NCBI RefSeq assembly: GCF_014635245.1
Contig: NZ_BMCP01000001.1
Span: 558,001 to 622,000, forward strand
Direction of reading: 5' to 3'
Length of the DNA stretch: 64,000 nt
Origin: Agaricicola taiwanensis
GTDB taxonomy: Bacteria > Pseudomonadota > Alphaproteobacteria > Rhizobiales > Methylopilaceae
Under the pieces are notes generated by a model. That model did no database searches. It saw only the letters and a list, made by a program, of their open reading frames with translations, and was not told where the DNA came from. Positions within the stretch are counted from its first letter, which is position 1, and each line of letters starts with the position of its first letter. A program made the position numbers and the translations under genes. Positions 16,701 to 25,423 of this stretch are shown here, piece by piece.

Positions 16701-16945
16701 TCCTCATGACCTCGCTCGCCTTCATCATGGGCGTGCTGCCGCTGGTGCTCTCCACTGGGGCGGGCGCGGAGATGCGCATCGCCATGGGCGTCGCCGTCTT
16801 CTTCGGCATGATCGGCGCCACCTTCTTCGGCCTGTTCCTCACGCCCGTGTTCTACGTTCTGGTTCGCGCACTTGGCCGCAACCGCCCGCTGACGCAGCAC
16901 GGCCAAAGCTCTTTTGCGGAAGGCGCCCCATTGCCCGCGGAGTAA
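13757..16945 (+). CDS. RND multidrug efflux permease (HAE1/AcrB-MexF type)
   Basis: 1062 residues, the normal length. Starts MNLSKFFIDRPIFAGVLSVL, the classic first membrane helix; contains 12 membrane segments and two large periplasmic loops. The proton-relay aspartates are present in TM4 (GIVVDDAIVVVENVERN). C-terminal half shows GLIVLVGLSAKNAILIVEF. Proton-driven trimeric exporter of hydrophobic drugs or solvents, with the adaptor encoded 28 bp upstream. The stop codon sits in the loop of a perfect hairpin. Specificity cannot be read from sequence. Confidence 0.95.
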   Translation: MNLSKFFIDRPIFAGVLSVLIFLAGLLSMFAMPISEYPEVVPPQVVVRAQYPGANPKVIAETVATPIEEAINGVEGMLYMSSQGTTDGQMTLTVTFRLGFDPDQAQQLIQNRVSRAEPRLPEEVRQLGITTVKSSPDLMMVVHLKSPNDRYDVTYLRNYGVLNVKDRLARIDGVGDVQIFGSGDYSMRVWLDPQKVAEHGLSATDIVNEIRAQNVQAAAGVVGASPGISGLDLQLSINAQGRLTSEEEFGEIIVKSGSNGEVVHLRDVARIEMGAADYALRSLLNNKPAVAIPVFQAPGSNAIEISDNVREVMEEIQGNMPEGIEYDIVYDTTQFVRASIEAVVHTLLEAVVLVVIVVVLFLQTWRASIIPLLAVPVSIVGTFAVMYLFGFSINALSLFGLVLAIGIVVDDAIVVVENVERNIENGLEPRQATYRAMREVAGPIIAIALVLVAVFVPLAFISGLSGQFYRQFALTIAISTVISAINSLTLSPALAAMLLRGHDAPKDRLTRILDKLLGWLFRGFNRVFARGSSVYGGGVSRLLGRKTLMMVIYLVLIGATALLFRTVPGGFVPGQDKQYLVGFAQLPDGATLDRTEEVIRRMSDITLAQPGVDNAIAFPGLSINGFTNSSNAGIVFVGLKAFEERKTADLSGNAIALSLNQSFAGIEDAFIAIFPPPPVQGLGTIGGFKLQIEDRAGLGYEALDQATKAFLAKAAQAPEVAGLFSSFQINVPQLYADIDRVKARQLGVAVKDVFDTMQIYLGSLYVNDFNAFGRTYSVRVQADAAYRARADDIGNLKVRSSNGDMIPLSAVLNISNSAGPERAMRYNGFLSSDVNGGAAPGFSTDQAQAAVERIAAETLPQGFAFEWTELTYQQIIAGNSSLIIFPLAIFLVFLVLAAQYESLALPIAILLIVPMGILAALFGVWLTGGDNNVFTQIGLIVLVGLSAKNAILIVEFARELEFEGKTPVQAAVEASGLRLRPILMTSLAFIMGVLPLVLSTGAGAEMRIAMGVAVFFGMIGATFFGLFLTPVFYVLVRALGRNRPLTQHGQSSFAEGAPLPAE

Positions 16946-16954
16946 TCCGCGGGC
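16933..16954 (+). terminator. perfect hairpin with the RND stop codon in its loop
   Basis: GCCCGCGGA (16933-16941) pairs fully with TCCGCGGGC (16946-16954); the loop GTAA contains the TAA stop of the efflux pump gene. No T-run follows, so it may work as a transcript-end stabiliser or a weak terminator that separates the pump from the next operon. Confidence 0.5.
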
Positions 16955-16979
16955 TCCGTCCCCTTGACTGCTTGTAAAG

Positions 16980-16990
16980 TTATCAGATAA
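16980..16990. promoter_or_regulatory. GntR/FadR-type operator candidate 1
   Basis: TTATCAGATAA, a perfect five-plus-five dyad around one base, 46 bp before the isocitrate-lyase-family start. A near copy (TTATCGGACAA) lies upstream of the tctC gene at 17937. Such sites are typical for FadR-subfamily GntR proteins, one of which is encoded at 21101. Confidence 0.55.
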
Positions 16991-17035
16991 GTCGATGACC
17001 ATAGAGATTTTTATGGTACTCGAGGGTCAGTGCTG

Positions 17036-17923
17036 ATGACGAAGAGCAAGGGACGGCGCCTGAAGGAATTGATGCAGCAGGGCGATCTGATCATGTCGCC
17101 GGGTGTCTATGACGGCTTCAGCGCCCATCTGGCCGAGAAGATGGGGTTCAAGACCGGGGTCATCGGCGGCTCCGGCATTTCCGAAAGCAGACTGGGCCGC
17201 CCCGATCGCGGCATCATGGGCTATGAAGAAGTGGTCCGCGCCTGCCGCAATCTCGCCGATTGCACCGACCTCCTGCTGCAGGGCGACGCCGACACCGGCT
17301 ATGGAAATGCCGTCAACGTCTACTTCACTGTGCGAGGCTTTGAGGACGCGGGCCTCGCCATGATCGCGCTGGAAGATCAGGTCTGGCCCAAACGCTGCGG
17401 CCACATGAAGGGCAAGAAGGTTATTCCCGCCGAAGAAATGGTCCAGAAGATCAAGGCGGCTACCGATGCGCGGCGCGACCAGGACTTCCAGATCAAGGCC
17501 CGCACCGATTCCATGGCCACCCACGGCATCAACGAAGTGATCGACCGCCTGGGCCTTTACGCGGAGGCCGGCGCCGACGTGGTCATGGCCGATGCGCTCA
17601 CCTCGCGGGAAGGCATCGAGAAGGTCGCTGCCAGCGTCAGCAAGCCGCTGGCGGTGAACATGGGCTTCGGCATCCGCTCGCGCAGCACGACGCCGTTGAT
17701 GCACCCGAAAGAGCTGAAGGCATTGGGCGTTGCGCAGGTGACCTACCCACGCCTCCTGACGGCATCGGCCCTTCGGGGGATGATGAACGGCATGACGGCT
17801 TTCCTCGACATGGTGAAATCCGATGCCGTGCCGGATCGGCAGGATCTTCTGGCCTCGTTCGAGGAAATCAATGAACTGATGGGTGAACCGGAACTCAATG
17901 AAATGGAAGCGCGGTGGGCGTGA
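17036..17923 (+). CDS. isocitrate lyase/PEP mutase family protein
   Basis: 295 residues from the ATG at 17036 (a GTG two codons earlier is possible; GAGGG lies nine bases before the ATG). The family cleaves C-C bonds in 2-alkylmalate-type acids (2-methylisocitrate lyase) or decarboxylates oxaloacetate. Visible motifs: QGDADTGYGN with metal-binding Asp residues, and KRCGHMKGKKVIP, the lyase-type active-site loop with its Cys. It sits directly upstream of the TctCBA importer and a GntR regulator, so it likely acts on the imported carboxylate or a product of it. Which acid is unknown. Confidence 0.85.
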   Translation: MTKSKGRRLKELMQQGDLIMSPGVYDGFSAHLAEKMGFKTGVIGGSGISESRLGRPDRGIMGYEEVVRACRNLADCTDLLLQGDADTGYGNAVNVYFTVRGFEDAGLAMIALEDQVWPKRCGHMKGKKVIPAEEMVQKIKAATDARRDQDFQIKARTDSMATHGINEVIDRLGLYAEAGADVVMADALTSREGIEKVAASVSKPLAVNMGFGIRSRSTTPLMHPKELKALGVAQVTYPRLLTASALRGMMNGMTAFLDMVKSDAVPDRQDLLASFEEINELMGEPELNEMEARWA

Positions 17924-17936
17924 TCGCCGGCACCGC

Positions 17937-17947
17937 TTATCGGACAA
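17937..17947. promoter_or_regulatory. GntR/FadR-type operator candidate 2
   Basis: TTATCGGACAA, matching TTATCNGAYAA with the site at 16980. It lies 27 bp before the tctC start and just after the lyase stop, where it could control the transporter genes separately. Confidence 0.45.
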
Positions 17948-17973
17948 CAAGAAACCGGACTTCGGAGGACAGT

Positions 17974-18957
17974 ATGATCAAGAAGACAATCTATGCGGCG
18001 TTTTGTGCAACGGGCCTGCTGGCCGGCATCACCGCCGCTGCCGCTCAGACCGGGGAAGCGCCGGCACGGACCGAATGCCTCGCCGGTGGCAAGCCGGGCA
18101 GTGGTTTCGATCTCAGCTGCCGCCTTCTTTCCGAGACGCTTCTGAAGACAGGGCTGATCTCCAGCCGTATGTCGGTGAACTACATGGAAGGCGGCGCGGG
18201 CGCGACCGTATTCAATCACGTCATCGGCGTGCGTTCGGCGGAGCCAGGCCTCGTCGTGCCGGCGTCGCTGGGCACCGCGCTTCTCCTGTCCCAGAAGAAG
18301 TTCGGCCGCTATGACGAGACCAACGTGCGCTGGATCGGCGCGATCGCATCGGACTATGGCGCGGTGGCCGTGGCGCCGGAATCGCCCATCAAGAACCTCA
18401 GCGATCTGATGGCGGCCCTGAAGCAGGATCCTGCCAGCGTGGTGATCGGCGGGGCCGGCACCATCGGCAGTCAGGATTGGATGAAGGCAGCCTTGATCGC
18501 GCGTGAGGCAGGTGTTGATCCCAAGAAGCTGCGTTTCGTGACCCAGAACGGTGGCGCCGCCGCGGCGACCTCGGTCGCCGGCGGCCACATCGATGTCTAT
18601 TTCGGCGATGCCGCCGAGCTTGGCCCCAATGTGCAGGCAGGCCTTGTAAAGGTGATCTCGGTTCTGGCCGATGAGCGGCTGCCCGGCACCCTTGCGGATG
18701 TCCCAACGGCCGAGGAGGAGGGCGTGGACGTGACATGGCCGATCTGGCGCGGGTTCTACGCCGGTCCGAAGATCACCGATGCCGAGTATCAGTGGTGGGT
18801 CGAGGCCTTGCGCAAACTGGTCGAGACGCCGGAATTCGCGGCTGAACGAGACCGGCGCGGTCTTTTCCAGCTGGTCGCCATCGGCCCCGCCTTCGACGAG
18901 CTCCTGAAGAAGAATATCGAGAACTTCAAGACCCTGGCGAAAGAGGCCGGTCTCTGA
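17974..18957 (+). CDS. tctC: tripartite tricarboxylate-type transporter substrate-binding protein (TctC/Bug)
   Basis: 327 residues; start at 17974 is preceded by GGAGG. Signal peptide FCATGLLAGITAAAAQ. Bug-family periplasmic receptor: GGKPGSGFDLSCRLLSETL near the N-terminus, then NYMEGGAGATVFNHVIG and the GGHIDVYFGDAAELGP ligand-loop region. An unusual pair of Cys residues (ECLAG and LSCRL) brackets the first loop. Works with the TctB and TctA proteins encoded just downstream. The bound acid is not predictable. Confidence 0.85.
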   Translation: MIKKTIYAAFCATGLLAGITAAAAQTGEAPARTECLAGGKPGSGFDLSCRLLSETLLKTGLISSRMSVNYMEGGAGATVFNHVIGVRSAEPGLVVPASLGTALLLSQKKFGRYDETNVRWIGAIASDYGAVAVAPESPIKNLSDLMAALKQDPASVVIGGAGTIGSQDWMKAALIAREAGVDPKKLRFVTQNGGAAAATSVAGGHIDVYFGDAAELGPNVQAGLVKVISVLADERLPGTLADVPTAEEEGVDVTWPIWRGFYAGPKITDAEYQWWVEALRKLVETPEFAAERDRRGLFQLVAIGPAFDELLKKNIENFKTLAKEAGL

Positions 18958-19021
18958 CCTTGGGCCTCAAGCCCGGTCTCTCGCAGACCGGGCGGCCTGC
19001 TCTTCAAAACGGAGGAACGCA

Positions 19022-19468
19022 ATGGGATCGGATATGCGCGTCGATCGCATCCTCGGGGTTGTGATCCTGATGGTCGCAGCGGCGGTCGCGATCGGCAGCT
19101 TCGGCATCGAATATAGTTTTTCGTCCGACCCTCTTGGCCCCAGGGCCTTCCCCCTGGCTCTTGCCATTGTCTGCGCGCTTTGCGCGCTCTGGCTTCTGGC
19201 CAGGCCGTCGCTTCAAACCGTCGCCGTTAGCCCGTCCGCCTACCGCAGCTTCGGCCTGGTGGCGGTCTGCGTCATCAGCGCCGCGCTGTTCCCGTTCGCC
19301 GGCTTCAGGCTGTCCATCTTCCTCCTCTGCTCGGTGACCTCCTGGCTCTTCGGCGCCAGCATGTTCAAGGCGTGCATCGTGGGCGTCTTGAACGCCATCG
19401 TCCTGTGGCTGGCGTTCACGAAGATCTTCGGCATAGCGCTTCCACCCAATCCTTTGCTGGGTTTTTGA
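19022..19468 (+). CDS. tctB: TctB family small membrane protein
   Basis: 148 residues with four predicted membrane helices (about 10-30, 42-57, 72-95, 110-140). The SSDPLGPRAFPLALAIVCAL stretch is the TctB signature near the first loop. Small integral subunit of the tripartite tricarboxylate transporter. GGAGG lies eight bases upstream, and tctA begins three bases after its stop. Confidence 0.85.
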   Translation: MGSDMRVDRILGVVILMVAAAVAIGSFGIEYSFSSDPLGPRAFPLALAIVCALCALWLLARPSLQTVAVSPSAYRSFGLVAVCVISAALFPFAGFRLSIFLLCSVTSWLFGASMFKACIVGVLNAIVLWLAFTKIFGIALPPNPLLGF

Positions 19469-19471
19469 TCG

Positions 19472-21001
19472 ATGTCCCTGGACTACCTCTGGCAAGGCTT
19501 CGAGATTGCCTTTCGCTTCGAAAACCTGCTCTACGCCGTCGTCGGCTGTTTCGTGGGGACGTTGGTGGGCGCGCTGCCCGCCCTCGGGCCGGTCACGGCG
19601 ATCGCGCTGCTTCTGCCCATCGCCTATACCTCGAACGTCCCGGTCGACAGCACGCTCATTCTCCTCGCGGCCATCTATTACGGTTGCGATTACGGCGGCC
19701 GCATCACCTCGATCCTCGTCAATGTGCCTGGTGACACCGGCGCCGTAGTCACCGCCTTCGACGGCTATCCCATGGCGCGCAAGGGCCGGGCGAAAGATGC
19801 GCTGGCCATCAGCGCCATCACATCCTTTGTCGGCGGCATCCTCGCCGTCATCGGATTGACTGCCTTTGCGCCCATGCTGGCGAAGCTGGCCATCAGGTTC
19901 GGGCCTGCCGAATATTTCGTCCTGATCCTTTTTGCCTTCTCGACGCTGACCTCCTTTGCCGGCGAACAGCCCGTCAAGGCCATCCTCGGCTGTGCCCTCG
20001 GCAGCCTGCTCGCCACCGTCGGGCTCGATCCTACCACCGGTGCCTATCGCTTCACCTTCAATGAGCCGCAGCTTTACGAGGGCATCGATATGGTCGCCTT
20101 CATCATCGGCCTTTTCGCGATCGCCGAGATCCTGCTGGTGCTGGCATCGGACGAGAAGCGGATGCAGGCCCCGATCGCCTACGAGGGCCGCATATCGATT
20201 TCCGCCGACGAAGCGAAGGCCTGCGTCGGGCCGACCCTCAGGGGATCATTTATCGGCTTCATTGCCGGCATCCTGCCGGGAGCCGGATCGACCATCGCCA
20301 GCATGCTGTCCTACTCCATCGAGAAGCAGCTGGGCGATCGGAACGGAACCTTCGGCCATGGTGACATCCGGGGGGTTGCGGGCCCCGAAGCGGCCAACAA
20401 CGGCTCGGCTGGCGGGTCCTTCGCGCCGATGCTGACGCTTGGCGTGCCCGGCTCGGCGACAACAGCCGTCATGCTTGGCGCCCTGCTGCTCTATAATGTC
20501 CAGCCTGGCCCGCAGATCTTCATCACGCAGCCTGACCTCGTCGGCGCGCTGATCGCGTCGATGTATGTCGGCAACGTCATCCTTCTCATCATGAACCTGC
20601 CGATGATCGGCCTCTTCGTGCGCATGGTATCGGTGCCGAACTGGATCCTCATGCCCACGATCCTGGCGCTCGGCTTCATCGGCGTCTACTCGGTGTTTCT
20701 GAGCGTGCTCAGCATGATGCTCATGCTGGCCATCGGCGTGGTCGGCTTCATCCTGCGTGCCACCGGCTTCGGCGTTGCGCCCATCATGCTGGGCTTCGTG
20801 CTCGGAAAGATCCTCGAAACCAACCTGCGCAATGGCCTCGCCACCTCCAATGGTGACGTCACCTATTTCTTCTCCAGCGTGACATCCCAGATCCTCTGGG
20901 TGCTGATCTTGGCGGTTCTGGTGCTGCCACCGATCTTCAAATGGCGTCGCGCCTTGAAGGAGGCGACCGCGCGAACGGCCGCGCCGCAGCCGGAGGCGTG
21001 A
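19472..21001 (+). CDS. tctA: TctA family large membrane subunit
   Basis: 509 residues, about twelve membrane segments. Family motifs are clear: [22 protein letters not shown] near the N-terminus, [19 protein letters not shown], and in the second half [20 protein letters not shown] and [20 protein letters not shown]. Sodium-coupled channel subunit that takes solute from TctC. Contiguous with tctB; the GntR gene follows after 99 bp. Confidence 0.93.
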   Translation: MSLDYLWQGFEIAFRFENLLYAVVGCFVGTLVGALPALGPVTAIALLLPIAYTSNVPVDSTLILLAAIYYGCDYGGRITSILVNVPGDTGAVVTAFDGYPMARKGRAKDALAISAITSFVGGILAVIGLTAFAPMLAKLAIRFGPAEYFVLILFAFSTLTSFAGEQPVKAILGCALGSLLATVGLDPTTGAYRFTFNEPQLYEGIDMVAFIIGLFAIAEILLVLASDEKRMQAPIAYEGRISISADEAKACVGPTLRGSFIGFIAGILPGAGSTIASMLSYSIEKQLGDRNGTFGHGDIRGVAGPEAANNGSAGGSFAPMLTLGVPGSATTAVMLGALLLYNVQPGPQIFITQPDLVGALIASMYVGNVILLIMNLPMIGLFVRMVSVPNWILMPTILALGFIGVYSVFLSVLSMMLMLAIGVVGFILRATGFGVAPIMLGFVLGKILETNLRNGLATSNGDVTYFFSSVTSQILWVLILAVLVLPPIFKWRRALKEATARTAAPQPEA

Positions 21002-21100
21002 AGAGCTTCAAGTAGGCAGGTTTACAGGCCGCTGATATATTGCTGCGCAGCGAAACAAAGGACCGATGTTATTCGGAAAAATTCTGGAGATACGCCGCTG

Positions 21101-21826
21101 ATGCTCGAACGCGCATTGTCCCTGACCGACCGGACCGCGGAGATCCTGCGCGACCGGATCGCCAATGGGGAGTTCGCCCCCGGCGACCGGCTGCCCTCCA
21201 CCACGGTGCTGGCCAGGGACTTCGGCGTGAGCCTGGGTGTGATCCGGGAGGCCCTGTCGCGTCTGAAGCACGATGGGCTGATTGAATCGGTGCAGGGTGC
21301 GGGATCATTCGTGTCAAAGCGCGGCAGTCAGCGCGCCTTCCGCCTCGACCGGTATAAGGATCGCGATGCCGTCACGCTCACCTATACCTTCGAGCTTCGC
21401 GAGGCGATCGAGGGGAACGCCGCGCGGCTGGCGGCGACCTATCGCAATCAGGAAAGCCTGCAGAAGCTGTGGCGCAGCTTTGAGGCGCTGGATGAGGCCA
21501 TCGCCAGCCAGAACAGCGCGCAGCCTCACGATCAGGATTTCCATCGTGCCATCATGAAGGCAACCGGCAATCCCATGTTCGCCGATCTGTGGGATTTTCT
21601 GGACCAGAACATCCGATCAAGCGTGGAGGCGGGCCGCAAACATTCGGCCAGCGTGACGTCCCTTCGGCATCAGGCACAGGACGAGCACCGCAAGATCCTG
21701 GAGGCGATCGAAGCCGGAGATCCCGCCGCCGCCGAGGAAGCGGCGCGATTCCACGTACGCCAGGCGACCAAGCGGCTGGCGCTCCCGGAGATCGACCGCA
21801 AATGGGATCTGCAGGATCAGCTCTGA
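21101..21826 (+). CDS. GntR family regulator, FadR (FCD) subfamily
   Basis: 241 residues. N-terminal winged helix with LRDRIANGEFAPGDRLPSTT and GVSLGVIREALSRLKHDGLI; C-terminal all-helical FCD domain (about 95-225) where metal-binding residues are expected (the QDFHRAIMKATGNPMF helix and DEHRKILEAIEAGDPAAAEE). Usually ligand-released repressors of catabolic genes. Location after tctCBA and the paired TTATCNGAYAA sites at 16980 and 17937 suggest that it controls the lyase-Tct operon. Its end overlaps the convergent dppF-like gene by ten bases. Confidence 0.92.
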   Translation: MLERALSLTDRTAEILRDRIANGEFAPGDRLPSTTVLARDFGVSLGVIREALSRLKHDGLIESVQGAGSFVSKRGSQRAFRLDRYKDRDAVTLTYTFELREAIEGNAARLAATYRNQESLQKLWRSFEALDEAIASQNSAQPHDQDFHRAIMKATGNPMFADLWDFLDQNIRSSVEAGRKHSASVTSLRHQAQDEHRKILEAIEAGDPAAAEEAARFHVRQATKRLALPEIDRKWDLQDQL

Positions 21827-22611
21827 GGCTGATGTCTGCGATCGGAAACGACCTCCGAGGGCTTGCGTCCGCGCCGGAAACCCTCGCTTGCCACCATGAG
21901 GCTGCGGGCGTAACTGCTCCCCACGGTGCCTGAGGCAAGGGCGCTCGCCTCCACCAGTTCGACCGACTGTCCGCGCCGCATGATCATCAGCCGGTCGCAC
22001 ATATGCGCGATTACCGCGAGATCATGGCTGACGAGGACGAAGGTGAGCTTATGCGCCCGCCGGATCTCTTCCAGGAGATTGAGCACCTCCGCCTGGACCG
22101 AGGCATCGAGCGCCGAGGTGGGTTCGTCAAGCAGGAGGATCTTCGGCTCCAGGATCAGCGCGCGGGCGATCGCCACCCGCTGGCGCTGGCCGCCGGAAAG
22201 CTGATGCGGATAGCGGAAGCGGAAGCCGTTTCCGAGCCCGACCTCATCGAGCGCCCGGAGCACGCGGCGCTCGGCATCGCGGACACCATGAATGGCCAGG
22301 GGTTCTGACAGGATGCGGTCCACCGAATGGCGCGGATGCAATGACCCGTAGGGATCCTGGAACACCATCTGGACCTTCCTGTGAAAGTCCTTGCCGCGCG
22401 GCACCCGCACCGGCGCGCCGTCGATCGAGATCGTGCCGTCGGTGATGGGGGCAAGGCCGCAGATCGCACGCAGCACCGTTGATTTGCCCGAGCCGGATTC
22501 ACCGACGAGCCCGAAGGATTGCCCCGCGAAGACATCGAACCAGATGCGGTCGATGGCCTTGTAGCCGTCGAAGCTGACGGTGAGCTCCTTGATGGAGAGA
22601 ACGGCGGTCAA
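21817..22611 (-). CDS. peptide-type ABC transporter ATPase (DppF/OppF-like)
   Basis: Walker A GESGSGKST, signature LSGGQRQRVAIARAL, Walker B KILLLDEPTSALD, switch His in VLVSHDLAVIAHMC. I place the start at the TTG at 22611, which overlaps the upstream stop (TTGA) and has AGGAG eight bases before it, giving 264 residues; the longest frame begins at 22680, deep inside the upstream gene, and a GTG at 22620 is another option. It pairs with the DppD-like ATPase. The C-terminal tail past residue 230 is short for the family. Confidence 0.88.
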   Translation of the reverse strand: MTAVLSIKELTVSFDGYKAIDRIWFDVFAGQSFGLVGESGSGKSTVLRAICGLAPITDGTISIDGAPVRVPRGKDFHRKVQMVFQDPYGSLHPRHSVDRILSEPLAIHGVRDAERRVLRALDEVGLGNGFRFRYPHQLSGGQRQRVAIARALILEPKILLLDEPTSALDASVQAEVLNLLEEIRRAHKLTFVLVSHDLAVIAHMCDRLMIMRRGQSVELVEASALASGTVGSSYARSLMVASEGFRRGRKPSEVVSDRRHQPQS

Positions 22612-23441
22612 TCCAGCCACTCCTGTTTCCGGTCGAGCACCGCGAGAGGATGTGGGCTGCCGCTCATGCGGGGCAGACATCCGAGCAGCCCCTGCGTGTA
22701 GGGATGCTTCGCCTTGGTCAGGCGGTTGGCCGCGATCTCCTCCACGATCCTGCCGCCATACATCACGAGCACGCGGTCGCAGAACGAGGAAACCAGGCGC
22801 AGGTCGTGGCTGATGAAGATGATCCCCATTCCCCGGTTGACCACCAGCTGGTCCAGGATTCCCAGCACCTGCAATTGCACCGTGACATCGAGCGCCGAGG
22901 TGGGCTCATCGGCGATCAGGAGATCAGGGTCGGCGATCAGCATCATGGCGATCATGGCGCGCTGGCCCATGCCGCCGGAGACCTCATGCGGATAAAGATC
23001 GAACACACGTTCCGGGTCGCGGATCTGGACCGCCTGCAGCATATCCAGCGTGCGCATGCGGGCGAAGCTGCGCGACACCTTCATATGCGCCCGCAGTGTC
23101 TCCATGATCTGCCGGCCGATGGTCATTACCGGATTAAGCGAGAACTTCGGGTCCTGCAGCACCATGGCGATGCGTCCGCCCCGCAGGGTCCGCCGGGTGC
23201 GCGCGTCGGCGCTGCGAAGATTGACGCCGTCGAAGCTGAGCCTGTCGGCGGTGACGATCGCATTGGGCGGGGTCAGTCCCAGGATCGCGCGCCCCGTCTG
23301 CGATTTGCCGGAGCCGGATTCGCCGACAATGCCCACCCGCTCCTGGCCGACCGTGAACGATATGCCGCGTACCGCATCGAAGAAGCCGTCCCGGGTAGGA
23401 AAGCGGACGCGAAGATTCTCCACTTCCAACAGCGTGCTCAT
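22608..23441 (-). CDS. peptide-type ABC transporter ATPase (DppD/OppD-like)
   Basis: 277 residues from the ATG at 23441, which overlaps the upstream permease stop as ATGA; the open frame to 23828 only mirrors the permease. Walker A GESGSGKS, signature VSGGMGQRAMIAMML, Walker B LLIADEPTSALD, and the peptide-family C-terminal HPYTQGLLGCLP segment. First ATPase of a five-gene oligopeptide/dipeptide-type importer. Confidence 0.9.
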   Translation of the reverse strand: MSTLLEVENLRVRFPTRDGFFDAVRGISFTVGQERVGIVGESGSGKSQTGRAILGLTPPNAIVTADRLSFDGVNLRSADARTRRTLRGGRIAMVLQDPKFSLNPVMTIGRQIMETLRAHMKVSRSFARMRTLDMLQAVQIRDPERVFDLYPHEVSGGMGQRAMIAMMLIADPDLLIADEPTSALDVTVQLQVLGILDQLVVNRGMGIIFISHDLRLVSSFCDRVLVMYGGRIVEEIAANRLTKAKHPYTQGLLGCLPRMSGSPHPLAVLDRKQEWLD

Positions 23442-24349
23442 CGTCCACCTGCCTTCGGATCGAGCGCGTCGCGCAAGCCATCGCCCAGAAGGTTGAAGCC
23501 GAGGCTGACGAGGAAGATGGCCATGCCGGGCGCCGCTGCCACCCACCATTGGTCGAGCACGAAGCGCCGGCCGGAGGCGATCATGGCGCCCCACTCCGGC
23601 AGCGGGGGCTGCGCACCAAGGCCCAGAAAGCCCAGTCCGGCGGCGGTGAGAATGATGCCCGCCATGTCGAGCGTAACGCGCACGATCACCGAGGAGACGC
23701 ACATCGGCATGATGTGACGCGCGACGATGCGGGTGGGGGAGGCGCCCATCAGGCGGATGGCGTTGATGTAATCGGAATGGCGCACGGTCAGTGTCTCGGC
23801 CCGCGCAATGCGCGCATAGGGCGGCCATGAAGTTATCGCGATGGCGATCACGGCATTCTCGATGCCGGGTCCCAATGCCGCGACAAAGGCCAGTGCCAGG
23901 ATGAGGCGCGGGAAGGCGAGGAAGATATCGGTGATCCGCATCAGCACCGCATCGACCCAGCCGCCCGCGTAGCCGGCAACGGTGCCGATCAGGAGCCCCA
24001 CCGGCGCGGCGATGACCGCGACGAGGATCACCACGAAGAGCGTCAGCCGTGAGCCATGGACCACGCGGGAATAGATGTCGCGTCCCTGATCGTCGGTGCC
24101 GAACCAGTGCTCGGCGCTGGGCGGCAGCAGCCGCGCCTCGCGCAGGTCACCGACAATGGGAGACTGCGTGGCGAGCACGTCGGCGAAACCGGCCACGACG
24201 AGAAGGCCGATGATGATGGTGAGCCCGAGGAGCGCGAGGCGGTTGTCGGCCAGCCTCCGCCAGGCCTGATAGGTTCGTCCGAGGCGTGCCTGCGACCGCG
24301 ACTGCGGGCGTTCGGTCAAAAGCCATTGACGCCAGGTCGTGTCACTCAT
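23438..24349 (-). CDS. peptide-type ABC transporter permease (DppC-like)
   Basis: 303 residues from the ATG at 24349, overlapping the DppB-like stop as ATGA. N-terminal cytoplasmic stretch, then the GTDDQGRDIYSRVVHGSRLTL motif typical of DppC/OppC and the permease loop EYINA-type helix DYINAIRLMGASPTRIVARHI. Five to six membrane helices. Inner-membrane partner of the DppB-like permease. Confidence 0.92.
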   Translation of the reverse strand: MSDTTWRQWLLTERPQSRSQARLGRTYQAWRRLADNRLALLGLTIIIGLLVVAGFADVLATQSPIVGDLREARLLPPSAEHWFGTDDQGRDIYSRVVHGSRLTLFVVILVAVIAAPVGLLIGTVAGYAGGWVDAVLMRITDIFLAFPRLILALAFVAALGPGIENAVIAIAITSWPPYARIARAETLTVRHSDYINAIRLMGASPTRIVARHIMPMCVSSVIVRVTLDMAGIILTAAGLGFLGLGAQPPLPEWGAMIASGRRFVLDQWWVAAAPGMAIFLVSLGFNLLGDGLRDALDPKAGGR

Positions 24350-25416
24350 GAGCGCCTCGTGCGTGGGTCGAGCAGGCCGTAGAGCAGGTCCGACAGGAGA
24401 TTGAGGCCGATGAAGACGGCTCCGATCACCACGGTGCCGCCGAGAACGGCATTCATGTCGGCATTCTGCAGTGAGTTGGTGATGTAGAGGCCGAGGCCGG
24501 GCCAGGCGAAGACGGTTTCCGTCAGCACGGAGCCTTCCAGGAGGCCGGCATAGGAGAGGGCGATGACCGTGACGAGCGGCACCAGCGCGTTGCGCAGGGC
24601 GTGGCGCCAGATGATGCGGGCCTCGGACAATCCTTTTGCCCGTGCCGCCACCACATATTCTTGGCTCAGCTCGTTCAGCATGAAGGAGCGCGTCATGCGG
24701 CTGATGTAGGCGAGGGAAAAATAGCCGAGCAGCGACGCCGGCAGGATGAGATGGCTGAGGGCGTTCCAGAAGGCGTCCCATTGCCCCTGCATGGCGGTGT
24801 CCAGCAGCAGAATGCCGGTGACGGGGGAAAGCGTATATTCATAGACGATGTCGATGCGGCCGGGCCCCGCGACCCAGCCCAGGCGCGCGTAGAACACCAC
24901 CAGCGCCATGAGTCCCAGCCAGAAGATGGGCACCGAATAGCCGACGAGGCCGATGATCCGCACGATCTGGTCGAGAAGCCCGCCGCGCCGCACCGCTGCG
25001 AAGACGCCGAGGGGAATGCCGATGAGGCTGCCGATCAGCGTGCCGAGGGTGGCAAGCTCCAGCGTTGCCGGGAACACGCGGCGGATGTCCGTCATGACGG
25101 GATTGGCGGTCAGCACCGAGGTGCCGAAGTCGCCTTGCAGCACCTTGCCGACATAGATCACGAACTGCTCGTAGATCGGCCTGTTGAGGCCGAGCTCCTC
25201 GCGGGTGCGTTCGATGACATGTTCCGGAGCCCGGTCGCCGACGATGGCGAGCACCGGATCGACCGGAATGACGCGCCCGATGAAGAAGGTGACGGCCAGG
25301 AGGCCGAGCAGGGTCAGGGCGACGATCACGACGAAGCGCGCGATCGACGCGAGCACAGGAAGGATGCGGCGGGTGCCGGAGCGCCCGCCTTGAGGATCGA
25401 CTGCCGTCTGGGCCAT
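24346..25416 (-). CDS. peptide-type ABC transporter permease (DppB-like)
   Basis: 356 residues, slightly long because of an N-terminal extension of about 20 residues. First helix VVIVALTLLGLLAVTFFIGR, then RVIPVDPVLAIVGDRAPEHV and the permease loop EYVVAARAKGLSEARIIWRH; ends with the GLGLYITNSLQNADMNAV and GLLDPRTR signature. Begins seven bases after the binding-protein stop. Confidence 0.92.
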   Translation of the reverse strand: MAQTAVDPQGGRSGTRRILPVLASIARFVVIVALTLLGLLAVTFFIGRVIPVDPVLAIVGDRAPEHVIERTREELGLNRPIYEQFVIYVGKVLQGDFGTSVLTANPVMTDIRRVFPATLELATLGTLIGSLIGIPLGVFAAVRRGGLLDQIVRIIGLVGYSVPIFWLGLMALVVFYARLGWVAGPGRIDIVYEYTLSPVTGILLLDTAMQGQWDAFWNALSHLILPASLLGYFSLAYISRMTRSFMLNELSQEYVVAARAKGLSEARIIWRHALRNALVPLVTVIALSYAGLLEGSVLTETVFAWPGLGLYITNSLQNADMNAVLGGTVVIGAVFIGLNLLSDLLYGLLDPRTRRS

Positions 25417-25423
25417 CCGCGCC

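Noticed and set aside
15218..17002. 594-codon leftward ORF
   Set aside because: Antisense to the RND pump; composition (His, Asp, Gly and Arg rich) is that of a mirror frame in GC-rich DNA.
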